Shown: positions 16,291-25,147 of the stretch, piece by piece
Position numbering within the stretch: the first letter of the stretch is position 1
Layout of the letters: every line of letters begins with the position of its first letter
Assembly (NCBI GenBank): GCA_021775755.1
Contig: JAJFHE010000007.1
Coordinates: 1 to 64,000, forward strand
DNA: 64,000 nucleotides
DNA from: Hyphomicrobiales bacterium
GTDB taxonomy: Bacteria > Pseudomonadota > Alphaproteobacteria > Rhizobiales > JAJFHB01
Direction: 5' to 3'
Position numbers and translations under genes: made by a program
The notes under the pieces: model-generated
Seen by the model: only the letters and a program-made list of their open reading frames with translations
Told to the model about the DNA's origin: nothing
The model's database searches: none

Positions 16291-17733
16291 ATGAAGAGAG
16301 CCCTGTTTTTCGCCCTGATCTGTCTTTTTGCGTTGCCCGCAAATGCCGATACCGCGGCTGACCAGCGCGACTGCGCCAATAACAACTTCGATGCTGAGCC
16401 GCGCATCGCCGCCTGCACAAGACTTCTGGAGAGCGGCGGGCTGTCCACCACCGAACAGGCGCGTGTTCTGCTGGAGCGCGGCGACGCGAAGGAAGACCTC
16501 GAGCAGTGGGACAAGGTGTTTGAGGACTATTACGCCGCGCGCGATCTCGATCCTGAAAACCCGCGCGCCCACCGCGAAATCGGCTGGGCGTTCCTTCAGC
16601 AGAAAGACTGCGCCGGTGCCGTGGCGCCCCTCGACCGGGCGATCGAGCTCGACCCACGCTCGGCCTGGGCGTTTCACATGCGCGGCCTCGCGCACGGGCG
16701 CCTGAAGAACTACGACCAGGCGCTTGCCGATTACAACAAGGCGCTGGAGCTCAACCCGCGCGGCGACAACACATTGCAGGCGCGCGGTTTCTTGCGCGTG
16801 AAACGCGAGGAGCACACCGAAGCCGTGGCGGATTTCGATCAGGTGCTTGCGCTTCGCCCTTATCGGGCCGGCACTTATTCGGCCCGCGCCAGTGCCCACG
16901 AGCAACTGGGAGCCACCGCCGATGCGATCCGCGATGCCGGTGTCGCCCTTCTGCTCAACCCCAACCTCGGCCTTCCCGGCAGGATCCAGGAGCGTCTGCA
17001 CGGCCCAAGCGGAGACGCGGACCCGGGCTCGGCGGAATTCGCGGAGCCGGACAACGGCAGTGTCATCACTTATCTCCAGGTCGTTACCGATGCGACGGAA
17101 GAGCTTCACGAGATGGAAGCGGCGATCATGGATCTGGTCAATTTTTTCCGGGCTGAAGTGCTGCCGTTGCCGGAATCCAAGCGCTTCATTACCCGCACAA
17201 TCGGTGCGACCGACGCTGACATCACGACCGTGAATGCCCTGCTGACCCACTCGAGCGATGGTAACAACCGCGACGTGACTTACTACCGCGCCCTGTGGCC
17301 GACCGTATTTCCGATGGGCAGCGGCGGACCGACGCTCGATATGGCCTACGACAAGGAGGCGCTCGCCGGCGTCTGGCCGCTTGAAGTGGGCCGCGAAACG
17401 CAAGGCGGTGGAGCGCTCAATCTGGTGTGTCCGGATGAGCCGACGCCAATGTCGGCGATGCTGCAGTGTGAACCAGGCGGCCTCATTCCCATGGGCAAAC
17501 TTGGCTGGAGTGTGAAAGTCGAGCGCTTCGAGGATGTCGCGGTTCCTGCCGGAATTTTCGGCGCTTACGTGGTCACTTATGTGGAAAAAACCGAACTGCA
17601 GATGTTCGGACAGACCATGGCACGCGAAGTGGCGACCACTTTCTGGTATTCGCCCGAACACCGGTGGTGGCTGAAGCGTGAGTCCGAGTTCCAGGGCAAG
17701 GTCAATATCTCGGTGGCCGTATCAATCGAGTGA
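16291..17733 (+). CDS. Exported TPR-repeat protein
   Basis: This 480-aa protein has a Sec signal peptide (MKRALFFALICLFALPANA) and about four to five TPR units over residues 35-200, for example AWAFHMRGLAHGRLKNYDQA. The C-terminal half (about 230-480) is a beta-rich region I do not recognise, with WPTVFPMGSGG and VSVKVERFEDVAVPAGIFGAY. It is probably a periplasmic scaffold or assembly factor; the function is unknown. The start follows CCGAAGGAGCGCGCC. The gene ends seven bases from the convergent multicopper oxidase gene. Confidence 0.8.
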   Translation: MKRALFFALICLFALPANADTAADQRDCANNNFDAEPRIAACTRLLESGGLSTTEQARVLLERGDAKEDLEQWDKVFEDYYAARDLDPENPRAHREIGWAFLQQKDCAGAVAPLDRAIELDPRSAWAFHMRGLAHGRLKNYDQALADYNKALELNPRGDNTLQARGFLRVKREEHTEAVADFDQVLALRPYRAGTYSARASAHEQLGATADAIRDAGVALLLNPNLGLPGRIQERLHGPSGDADPGSAEFAEPDNGSVITYLQVVTDATEELHEMEAAIMDLVNFFRAEVLPLPESKRFITRTIGATDADITTVNALLTHSSDGNNRDVTYYRALWPTVFPMGSGGPTLDMAYDKEALAGVWPLEVGRETQGGGALNLVCPDEPTPMSAMLQCEPGGLIPMGKLGWSVKVERFEDVAVPAGIFGAYVVTYVEKTELQMFGQTMAREVATTFWYSPEHRWWLKRESEFQGKVNISVAVSIE

Positions 17734-17740
17734 GTGCGGT

Positions 17741-19144
17741 TCAGGCGGTGACCTCAAACCACGTCACCATGCCGGCGGCCATATGTTCAGCCATGTGACA
17801 GTGAAGAAGCCACTTGCCCGGGTTGTCGGCGACAAAAGCGATGTGGGTGTCGTCATCAACCTCGCTCAGGAGTGTATCGCGCCACGGTGAGGCTGAGCGC
17901 GCCACGCCGTTCAGCGAGACCGCCCGGAAATGGTGTCCATGCAGGTGCATGGCGTGCGGCCAGGCGGTGCGGTTCGACATTTCCACCACCACCGTCTGCC
18001 CGAGTTGGGCGGTGAACAGCGGCGCCTCCGGCAAGTCGACCACGCCATTGAACGCCCACACCTTGCCCTGGCCTGCCAGGTCCCGGATCGGCAGGTCTTC
18101 GCCCTTGTACACGGCGGACTGCAAGCCTCCCATGGCGCCGCCTTCCATGAGGAGAGGCATGCGCAGAGCGGTGTCGAGATCGAGCGTCCGCGCGATCGGA
18201 TTGTCGGGAAGGGCAAGTGCCGTGCGGTGATCCGAAGCACCGGAGCCTCTCACGGGTCGCAGCGCTGCAATCTGCACGGGCTCCTCGCCGGACGACTCAA
18301 GCACCGCGATCTCGCTGTCCGGTGCAATGTCGCCGGCGATCGCCAGGTCGACCCGCTGCGCCGGGGCGACCGGCAAGGGTGCTCCATCGAGCGCGGAAGG
18401 GGGCACGGGCTGCCCGTCGAGCGCGACGACGAAGACGGCCTCGTGCGCGATAGTCAGCGTAGTAATGCGCGCGTTGCAGGTGTTGATGATACGCAGGCGC
18501 GTCGGTGCGTCTGCCGCGATGTCGATTGTCGGCGTGCTCGCACCGTTGACCGTCAGCCAGTTTCCGTAACGGCCCGCATGCGCCCAATCGTGCAGATGTC
18601 CCATGGAAGCTTCGTGGATGGCGCCTGCTTCATCGAGGCGCCAGTCGTCGAGCACCAGCGTGCGCTCCATGCCGTAGTCCGTGGGCTCGCGCTCGTCCAC
18701 GATGAGAGCGCCGTAGAGGCCGCGCGCCATCTGTTCCCAGGACCGCACGTGCGAGTGATACCAGTAGGTGCCGGCGTCCGGCGGCGTGAAGGCGTATTCG
18801 AAACTCTCGCCCGGCGGCACCGCATCCTGCGTCAGCCCCGCAACGCCATCCATCGAGTTGTCGATGCGCAGCCCGTGCCAGTGAATTGTGGTCGGCTGAT
18901 CAAGATGGTTTTCCAGCCGAACCCGCAGTTCCTCGCCCTGGCGCACCCGAAGCTCAGGGCCAGGCGTCACACCGTCATAGACCCAGACCGGCGTTTGCGG
19001 CTGGTCGCTTCCGAGAAGCGGCGCGTTTGCGGGCATTGCCGTGAGCACAGTGACACCGTTTTCTTCCGCACCGCGTGCGAAACGGGGTAGGGCCGGCCAC
19101 GCCGCTGCGGCACCGATCCCGGCCAGGACATCGCGTCGTTTCAT
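17741..19144 (-). CDS. Periplasmic multicopper oxidase, CueO-like
   Basis: This 467-aa multicopper oxidase has a twin-arginine signal (MKRRDVLAGIGAAAAWPALP). Copper ligands are visible at HWHG (about 88-90) and HSH (about 130-132), and near the C-terminus in HAMHLHGHHF and the HCHMAEHMAAGM type-1 site. This supports a type-1 plus trinuclear type-2/3 centre oxidising Cu(I) or organic substrates with O2. The gene lies six bases after cueR on the same strand, so its job is probably copper detoxification. There is no obvious Met-rich insert as in E. coli CueO. Confidence 0.9.
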   Translation of the reverse strand: MKRRDVLAGIGAAAAWPALPRFARGAEENGVTVLTAMPANAPLLGSDQPQTPVWVYDGVTPGPELRVRQGEELRVRLENHLDQPTTIHWHGLRIDNSMDGVAGLTQDAVPPGESFEYAFTPPDAGTYWYHSHVRSWEQMARGLYGALIVDEREPTDYGMERTLVLDDWRLDEAGAIHEASMGHLHDWAHAGRYGNWLTVNGASTPTIDIAADAPTRLRIINTCNARITTLTIAHEAVFVVALDGQPVPPSALDGAPLPVAPAQRVDLAIAGDIAPDSEIAVLESSGEEPVQIAALRPVRGSGASDHRTALALPDNPIARTLDLDTALRMPLLMEGGAMGGLQSAVYKGEDLPIRDLAGQGKVWAFNGVVDLPEAPLFTAQLGQTVVVEMSNRTAWPHAMHLHGHHFRAVSLNGVARSASPWRDTLLSEVDDDTHIAFVADNPGKWLLHCHMAEHMAAGMVTWFEVTA

Positions 19145-19150
19145 GTTATT

Positions 19151-19540
19151 TCACTTGCCCGCGGCGAGATCGTCGAGAATTGGACAATCCGGCCTGTCGT
19201 CGCCATGGCAGGACGACACCAGCTCCGCCAGGGTGGAGCGTAATGAACCCAATTCGCGAAGTTTGTGGTCAATGTCCTCAAGGCGCTGCAGCGCAAGGGC
19301 GCGGACGTCCGCGCTTTCACGATTTTGATCCTCATAAAGCGACAGGAGCTGCCGGCAATCGGTCAATGAAAACCCGAGCCCGCGGGAGCGTTGCAGGAAG
19401 CGCAGTTTGTGCACGTGGTCGTCAGTGTAGACACGATAGCCGTTCTCGCCGCGCCCGGCATTCACAAGGCCTATGTCATCGTAATAGCGCACCGTCTTGA
19501 CCGGCAGCCCGGCGGCATCTGCAGCTTGCGTGATGTTCAT
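19151..19540 (-). CDS. cueR: MerR-family Cu(I)-responsive regulator, CueR/HmrR-like
   Basis: This 129-aa MerR-type activator has an N-terminal winged helix (MNITQAADAAGLPVKTVRYY), a long dimerisation helix and the metal loop SSCHGDDRPDCPILDDLA. The two cysteines in CHGDDRPDC are the diagnostic Cu(I) site of CueR proteins. The ATG at 19540 is chosen by homology; an upstream frame to 19699 runs through its own promoter. It leads an operon with the multicopper oxidase and is predicted to autoregulate through the promoter at 19581-19611. Confidence 0.9.
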   Translation of the reverse strand: MNITQAADAAGLPVKTVRYYDDIGLVNAGRGENGYRVYTDDHVHKLRFLQRSRGLGFSLTDCRQLLSLYEDQNRESADVRALALQRLEDIDHKLRELGSLRSTLAELVSSCHGDDRPDCPILDDLAAGK

Positions 19541-19580
19541 GGCCGCTTCCCGTGTGCAATGAAGCAGTTTGATCATCAGC

Positions 19581-19611
19581 AAACTAGAGCTTCCAGCGAC
19601 TGGAAGGTCAA
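19581..19611 (-). promoter_or_regulatory. CueR-type promoter/operator
   Basis: Reading the minus strand, a -35 TTGACC and a -10 TAGTTT are separated by 19 bases. The spacer contains the near-perfect dyad CTTCCAGTCGCTGGAAG. The over-long 19-base spacer with a central CTTCCAG/CTGGAAG dyad is the hallmark of CueR/HmrR-activated promoters. It sits 41 bases upstream of the cueR start codon. Confidence 0.88.
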
Positions 19612-19643
19612 GGGCAGTGTTGCTGCAATGCAGATTGGGCTGT

Positions 19644-20060
19644 CTAGCAGGACACTGCGGATTTGGTCGGCTGGTCCATTGTCCATTTGATGCGTTCAAG
19701 AAGAACGCCGGCGGCGAGCGGCTGTTTCACGAAGCTGTTGACGCCGGTTCGCAATGCTTCGTCGACATAACGCTTGGTGGGCCTTCCGGTAATCACGATG
19801 ATCGGCAGTGCTGTATTGGGGCTGTCCGGAGCGGTGCGGATAAGACTGGTCAGCTCCAGCGCCGTAATTCCCGGCAACAAATCGTCGACCACAGCAACAT
19901 CAATCGGACAGGCCCTCAGGGTTTCCAGCGCGCTGATCGCATCGCTGGCGTGATGTACTTCGCGAATTCCGCCAATGGAAAAGATGTGGCGAAGGATAGA
20001 TGCCTGGTAGCGATTGTGCTCCACCATTAGCAAAGAGAGCTCTGATTGCTCGAATTTCAT
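19644..20060 (-). CDS. Single-domain response regulator
   Basis: This 138-aa stand-alone receiver domain has no output domain. The phosphorylation aspartate is in VAVVDDLLPG (about 59), the switch Thr in IVITGRP and the conserved Lys in SFVKQPL. The N-terminal acidic pocket, normally DD or ED, reads MVEHN, so one metal-binding acid may be missing. The C-terminus may be slightly extended beyond the fold. It could signal by protein contact, as CheY/DivK proteins do. The next gene upstream is the receiver-kinase fusion 347 bases away on the same strand. Confidence 0.8.
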   Translation of the reverse strand: MKFEQSELSLLMVEHNRYQASILRHIFSIGGIREVHHASDAISALETLRACPIDVAVVDDLLPGITALELTSLIRTAPDSPNTALPIIVITGRPTKRYVDEALRTGVNSFVKQPLAAGVLLERIKWTMDQPTKSAVSC

Positions 20061-20069
20061 TGGTTAGCG

Positions 20070-20148
20070 CCCCGCAGTGAATTGTGATGCGAAAACCGGT
20101 TTCATCGAAGAGACGATGATCGCGGTCACAGACTTGATCACTGCGGGG
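20070..20148. promoter_or_regulatory. Gap between two signalling genes with distant inverted repeat
   Basis: The gap 20061-20407 contains no gene. A perfect 11-bp inverted repeat, CCCCGCAGTGA (20070-20080) and TCACTGCGGGG (20138-20148), is separated by 57 bases. The arms could form an operator pair or close a structured leader of the response-regulator mRNA. The rest of the gap shows nothing I can name. Confidence 0.35.
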
Positions 20149-20407
20149 ATTATAGAAGACCCCTAGTTAATTTTGGTTTTCACGCGGCGCGAGTCTTACG
20201 AAATGTGTATTTGAGGGATCGGCGCGAGATGAAATCCGTATTAACGAATTTCGCGTTGAATTCACTCGACTGGAAATGAATTAGCCGCAATACTAAAGGT
20301 GTAAATGTGAGTGGCTCAAGCGTTCGAGGGGCCGGACCGCGCATCGTTTACTAGCGCAGACGGTTAAATTTTCCGTTTCGCCGTAAGGTTTCAGCAACCA
20401 AGTTTTC

Positions 20408-21643
20408 TCATTCACGCGACAGCGGCACTGTCAGCCGGACGCAGGTTCCCTCATTGGGTACGCTTTGCATGTCCAGCCGCCCGCTGTGGTGATGCATGAT
20501 ATCCGCCACGATAGACAGTCCAAGGCCGTTCGCTTCAGGTCCTCCGTCGCCCTCAATTCCCGTCTTGCCGAACGATTGCAAGGCGCGCTGAACTTCACCC
20601 TCGCTCATCCCGCGCCCTTGATCGTCCACGGAGACAACGGCGTTGCCCCCCTCGACGCTCAAGCCGACAAATACGCGTCCACCATCGGCGCTGAACTTGC
20701 TGGCGTTGTCGACAATGTTCAAAAGCGCCTGCAGCATTGCGGTCTCGTCGACCATGACAACAATGGGCAGTTCCGATTTTGCTATGGCTATTTTCTGCTG
20801 GCGGCTGACGATCTGCGGATTGATAAGGCGCAGCGCTTTTTCGGCAAGTGCGTTGAGGTCCAGAAGTTCAAACCGAAGCTCGGCATTCTGGCCGCCTGCT
20901 CGGGCCTGATCCAGAAGCAGCAGCACCGTGTTGCGCAGGTCCACGATATCGCGCGAAATCAGCGTTGCCGCATCGGCAACGTTTTTCATGTTCTTCTGCT
21001 CGCCGGCGGCTTCACGCAGGTCGCGCGCGGTATCGGAGATCCGCTGCAGCGGCCGTTCGACGTCACGGCTAATACTGGCGAACATGTCGAGCTGGCTGCG
21101 CAGGGCGTCGTCGCGGTGTTTGATGGAGGCACGCAGCTCGCGTTCCAGATTATGCGTGTGCAGCGTCGAGCGGATGACCGTATCCAGCGTATTGGCGGAC
21201 ATGTCGTCCTTGGAGAGAAAACTGAGCGCGCCTGCGTTGTGTCCAAGCCGCTGGACATCCTGATTTGTATATCCCGTCAGCAGGATGACCGGCAGATGGC
21301 TGTGCCGCCCGCCAAGGGACTCAAGCAGTGCCAGACCGTTCTCATCGCCGAGCCAGAAGTCGAGCAGCATGAGGTCGAATGACGCCATCCGCAACAGATC
21401 CTGCGCCTCCGGCATCGTTCGCGCCCGTGTCAGTTCGATATGAAACCAGCTCGATTTTTGCAGCGCCATTTCAACCAGCGTTGCATCAATCTCGTCGTCT
21501 TCCACGAGAAGAACGGCGAGCGGCGCGAGTTCGGAGCGCTGGCTGCGAACCTCATCGAGCTGCACCACATCACCCTTGCGCGATTTGTCCGGTGGTTTCA
21601 CGGGTTCTGGCAACTCCTTGGCGAACCTGGTCCGATGCCCCAT
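20408..21643 (-). CDS. Receiver-histidine kinase fusion with substituted phospho-His
   Basis: This 411-aa cytoplasmic protein begins with a receiver domain (about 40-165, LLVEDDE and phospho-Asp about 95 in LMLLDFWLGD). A dimerisation helix and a HATPase domain follow. The H box reads ASISRDVERPLQRIS at about 189-203, where ISHELRTPLN would be normal, so the phospho-acceptor His is replaced by Arg 193. The ATPase is intact, with NIVDNASKFS, DQGRGMS and NGLGLSIV. It may regulate another kinase or act as a phosphatase or pseudokinase driven by its own receiver. It lies upstream of the single-domain receiver on the same strand. Confidence 0.85.
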   Translation of the reverse strand: MGHRTRFAKELPEPVKPPDKSRKGDVVQLDEVRSQRSELAPLAVLLVEDDEIDATLVEMALQKSSWFHIELTRARTMPEAQDLLRMASFDLMLLDFWLGDENGLALLESLGGRHSHLPVILLTGYTNQDVQRLGHNAGALSFLSKDDMSANTLDTVIRSTLHTHNLERELRASIKHRDDALRSQLDMFASISRDVERPLQRISDTARDLREAAGEQKNMKNVADAATLISRDIVDLRNTVLLLLDQARAGGQNAELRFELLDLNALAEKALRLINPQIVSRQQKIAIAKSELPIVVMVDETAMLQALLNIVDNASKFSADGGRVFVGLSVEGGNAVVSVDDQGRGMSEGEVQRALQSFGKTGIEGDGGPEANGLGLSIVADIMHHHSGRLDMQSVPNEGTCVRLTVPLSRE

Positions 21644-21758
21644 GCCCTATGTGCCGGGCCCCCTACCATGCACACGGAGATGATGCCACTGGAATTGTCA
21701 CTTCAGTGGCGAATCGCCCGTGACCGACAGGTTGCAATTTGTGGCGCTCCGAGCCTGA

Positions 21759-21788
21759 TTGTCCACACTAATCTGTTTGTACTACAAT
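21759..21788 (+). promoter_or_regulatory. Candidate sigma-70 promoter for neuBCA
   Basis: TTGTCC and TACAAT are separated by 18 bases, 160 bases before the neuB start. The divergent gap 21644-21947 contains no gene. The spacing and the -10 fit well; the call rests on sequence match only. Confidence 0.4.
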
Positions 21789-21947
21789 AACGTGACATCA
21801 ACGTGTGGTCAGGCGTGCAGAGCTTGAGCACGAATTCGCACCGTGCCACGAGTTGACTAGTAATGGAAGCTTCTGTAACCGGTGCCGGGGCGCGCCATCG
21901 GCGGCGTGCGCCGTGACACTCCATGTCGATTACCCAAGGCACATGCT

Positions 21948-22997
21948 GTGACGAGTGAGAAACGAACCTGGCTCAACGACCCCAAGGGCGCTCAGGCATG
22001 CACGGTTATTGCCGAAGTCGCGCAGGCGCATGACGGCAGCCTCGGTCTTGCACATGCCTATATTGACGCTGCTGCTTTGGCCGGCGCGGACGCGGTCAAG
22101 TTTCAAACACATATCGCCGAGGCGGAAAGTTCATCGCTTGAGCCGTGGCGCACGAAATTCAGCACCCAGGACGACAGCCGTTTCGACTATTGGCGGCGCA
22201 TGGAGTTCTCGCCCGAGCAGTGGCACGGACTGAAACGCCACGCCGATGAGGCGGGGCTCATGTTTTTGAGCTCGCCGTTTTCTCTCGAGGCGGTCGGCCT
22301 GTTGAAGTCCGTGGGCGTTGCAGGCTGGAAGGTCGCATCGGGTGAGATCACCAATCTGCCGATGCTTGAAGAAATGGCGAAGGCCGGCGGTCCGGTGCTG
22401 CTGTCGACGGGCATGAGCCCGTTTACCGAAATCGATCGCGCCGTTGAAGTTGCACGCCGGCACGGTTCGCCGCTCGCGGTGTTCCAGTGCACGACGCAGT
22501 ATCCCTCGCCGCCGGAGGCCATCGGCTTGAACGTGCTGGGCGAACTGCGTGCGCGCTACAACAGCGCGGTAGGGCTGTCCGATCATTCCGGCACGGTGTT
22601 TCCATCGCTGGCTGCGGCGACGCAAGGCATCGAAGTGATTGAAGTGCACCTCACCTTGAGCCGCGAAATGTTCGGGCCCGATGTCGTTGCCTCCGTCACT
22701 TGCGAAGAGCTTGCAACGCTCTGCCGGGGGGTGCGGTTCATTGAGTGCATGCAGGCTTCGCCGGTCGACAAAACGCAGGTCGCCGCGGCCGCCGCGCCGT
22801 TGCGCGAGATATTTCTGAAAAGCGTCGTGCCGACGCGCGACCTTGCCGCCGGCTCGGTCATCGAACCCACCGACATAACAACCAAGAAGCCTGGAACGGG
22901 AATTCCCGCAAGCGACTTCGACACGGTTATCGGCCGCGTCCTGGCGCGCGGCGTGAAGAAGGACGTACCCATGCTCACGGAAGATCTGGAAGTCTGA
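21948..22997 (+). CDS. neuB: Nonulosonic acid synthase, NeuB family
   Basis: This enzyme of about 349 aa condenses an N-acetylmannosamine-type sugar with phosphoenolpyruvate to make a sialic or sialic-like acid. The NeuB barrel occupies about residues 20-270, with GADAVKFQTHIAEAE, KVASGEITNLPML and GLSDHSGT. A C-terminal antifreeze-like SAF domain (about 285-345) has AGSVIEPTDITTKKPGTGI. The GTG at 21948 is chosen because it gives the family length. It starts a tight operon with neuC (6-base gap) and neuA (9-base gap). Whether the product is Neu5Ac or legionaminic acid cannot be told. Confidence 0.88.
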   Translation: MTSEKRTWLNDPKGAQACTVIAEVAQAHDGSLGLAHAYIDAAALAGADAVKFQTHIAEAESSSLEPWRTKFSTQDDSRFDYWRRMEFSPEQWHGLKRHADEAGLMFLSSPFSLEAVGLLKSVGVAGWKVASGEITNLPMLEEMAKAGGPVLLSTGMSPFTEIDRAVEVARRHGSPLAVFQCTTQYPSPPEAIGLNVLGELRARYNSAVGLSDHSGTVFPSLAAATQGIEVIEVHLTLSREMFGPDVVASVTCEELATLCRGVRFIECMQASPVDKTQVAAAAAPLREIFLKSVVPTRDLAAGSVIEPTDITTKKPGTGIPASDFDTVIGRVLARGVKKDVPMLTEDLEV

Positions 22998-23003
22998 CAG
23001 GAC

Positions 23004-24161
23004 ATGACACGAAAAGTCTGCGTTGTTGTAACAGCGCGCCCAAGTTATTCACGCATCCGCACGGCGCTCGCCGCGATCCGCGATCACAAGGACCTTGAAC
23101 TGCAGCTCGTCGTTGCCGCCTCCGCGCTGCTCGACCGCTACGGCAATGCGGTCAATGTGATCGAGGAGGAAGGCTTTTCGATCGACCGTCAGGTTTACAT
23201 GATCCTTGAGGGCGAGAATCTCGTGACATCGGCAAAGTCGACCGGCCTTGGCCTTGCCGAACTCGCGACGGTTTTCGACAACCTGAAGCCGGATGCGGTG
23301 GTGACCATTGCCGACCGGTTCGAAACCATGGCGACGGCTGTCGCCGCAGCCTACATGAACATACCGCTCGTCCATATACAGGGGGGCGAAATTACCGGGT
23401 CGATCGATGAAAAGGTACGCCACGCCATTACCAAACTGGCCGATCTGCACCTCGTTTCGTCGGAGCGCGCCGCGGAGCGTGTCGTGCGCATGGGAGAAGA
23501 GCAGGACCGGGTTCATGTCACCGGCTGTCCCTCCATAGACCTTGCCCGCGAGGCAATTGAGGCCGAACCCCGCAGTATCGGCAAACTTCTCGACAATTAC
23601 GGCGGTGTCGGCAGCGATGTCGACATTTCGAACGGTTACATTGTCGTGCTGCAGCACCCCGTCACAACCGAGTATCAGGCGGCGCGTGACCACATAACAG
23701 AGACACTGGTCGCGGTGCGTGAAGGCCAATATCCGACATTGTGGCTTTGGCCGAACGTCGATGCGGGCTCCGACGGCACATCAAAGGGTATCCGGACGTT
23801 CCGTGAAGCGCATGCGCTGAAACACGTGCATTTTTACAAGAACCTGAAGCCTCTCGATTTCTTGTCCGTCCTCATCAACAGCCGAGGTATTGTCGGAAAT
23901 TCAAGCGTCGCCATTCGCGAATGCTCCTATCTTGGTGTTCCCGCTGTCAATATCGGCAGCCGTCAGCAGGGCCGCGACCGTGGGCGCAATGTGATCGATG
24001 TCGGCTACGACCGCGCGGAAATCGGCGCGGCCATCAAGCAGAACTGGGAAAAGTCCGAACGCGTATCCGATCCGATCTATGGTAACGGCAACGCCGGCCA
24101 TGCGATCGCCGATGCGATTGCCCGAGCCGAACTGAAGATAGAGAAGCGCTTGACTTACTAG
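23004..24161 (+). CDS. neuC: UDP-GlcNAc-type hydrolysing 2-epimerase, NeuC/LegG family
   Basis: This 385-aa enzyme is of the hydrolysing 2-epimerase family and would provide the ManNAc-type sugar for NeuB. It shows VVVTARPSYSRIRTAL at the start and VTIADRFETMATAVAA. HIQGGEITGSIDEKVRHAIT near 130 and VGNSSVAIRECSYLGVPAVN near 300 hold the UDP-sugar contacts. Length and motifs fit NeuC and LegG equally well. It sits between neuB and neuA in one operon, which fixes its pathway but not the exact sugar. Confidence 0.88.
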   Translation: MTRKVCVVVTARPSYSRIRTALAAIRDHKDLELQLVVAASALLDRYGNAVNVIEEEGFSIDRQVYMILEGENLVTSAKSTGLGLAELATVFDNLKPDAVVTIADRFETMATAVAAAYMNIPLVHIQGGEITGSIDEKVRHAITKLADLHLVSSERAAERVVRMGEEQDRVHVTGCPSIDLAREAIEAEPRSIGKLLDNYGGVGSDVDISNGYIVVLQHPVTTEYQAARDHITETLVAVREGQYPTLWLWPNVDAGSDGTSKGIRTFREAHALKHVHFYKNLKPLDFLSVLINSRGIVGNSSVAIRECSYLGVPAVNIGSRQQGRDRGRNVIDVGYDRAEIGAAIKQNWEKSERVSDPIYGNGNAGHAIADAIARAELKIEKRLTY

Positions 24162-24170
24162 GTCTCACCA

Positions 24171-24884
24171 ATGCTGCGCAACGAGCCTCTGACAGCCGTT
24201 ATTCCCGTCCGTGGCGGGTCCAAGGGGATTCCACGCAAGAACCTCTATAAGCTCGGGCGCGATACGCTGCTGGAACGGGCCATAAAGCTTGCCCGTCATG
24301 CGACCCGGGCCGACCGCGTGATCGTATCGACCGACGACGAGGAAATGCACTCCGTTGCACAGCACTACGGCGCTGCGGCGGCTGCGCTGCGCCCGCAGGA
24401 TCTTGCCGGCGACGATGTGCGCACTGAAGATGTCATAGAACATCTATTGATGGCGGGTGACGTCCAGGCCGGCCACATCTTGCTGCTGCAGGCAACAAGC
24501 CCTTTGCGTACGCTCGCTGATCTGGAGGACGCGTGCGATCTTTATGAAGACAGCCCGCAGCACTCCTCGCTGGTGAGCGTTTCAGCCCATAACGGCACGC
24601 ATCCCGCCAAGATGTTTACGCTCGCTGCGGGTTGTGTCGCGCCGTATCTTGATCGCGCCTATACCGGACCGCGCCAAAAACTGCCTGACGTGTATGTGCC
24701 GAACGGCGCCTTTTACATCATTGCAACACAGACGCTTACGCAAGAGCGCTCGTTTGTTCCCGCCGGAACGCTGGCCTTCCAGATGCCGGCCGAACGCAGC
24801 GCAAATCTCGATACAATGGCCGATTTGCAGATCCTCGAGGCGATGCTTGCCGCCGGTCATTGGACTATTGAAGACCTCGATTGA
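24171..24884 (+). CDS. neuA: CMP-nonulosonate cytidylyltransferase, NeuA family
   Basis: This 237-aa enzyme activates the nonulosonic acid with CTP for transfer to surface glycans. The nucleotide-binding start is AVIPVRGGSKGIPRKNL, followed by VIVSTDDEEM and LLLQATSPLR. It is the last of three genes. No sialyltransferase or transporter lies nearby, so the glycan acceptor is unknown. The gap to the next gene (24885-25147) contains nothing recognisable. Confidence 0.88.
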   Translation: MLRNEPLTAVIPVRGGSKGIPRKNLYKLGRDTLLERAIKLARHATRADRVIVSTDDEEMHSVAQHYGAAAAALRPQDLAGDDVRTEDVIEHLLMAGDVQAGHILLLQATSPLRTLADLEDACDLYEDSPQHSSLVSVSAHNGTHPAKMFTLAAGCVAPYLDRAYTGPRQKLPDVYVPNGAFYIIATQTLTQERSFVPAGTLAFQMPAERSANLDTMADLQILEAMLAAGHWTIEDLD

Positions 24885-25147
24885 GCAATCTGTCCTCGCG
24901 GCACCGCCGGCTTTCCGCAATAGTTTGCATTCAAATGTTGTCCCGGTATGCCTGACGGCAACGTCACGCAGATCGAACTATTGTTCGGGTGCAAACAAAA
25001 TTACAGCTTGCTAATGTGGGTTCAAAAGGATTTTTCACGCGCCAAGGTTGAGGTCGGCACGGAGGATTGTTGCACGATGCTCCGGAATGGCCTTTAATCC
25101 GACGTGTAAGCTCAAAGTACATAAATCCGCCAGGGAGGAAGAAAGTT

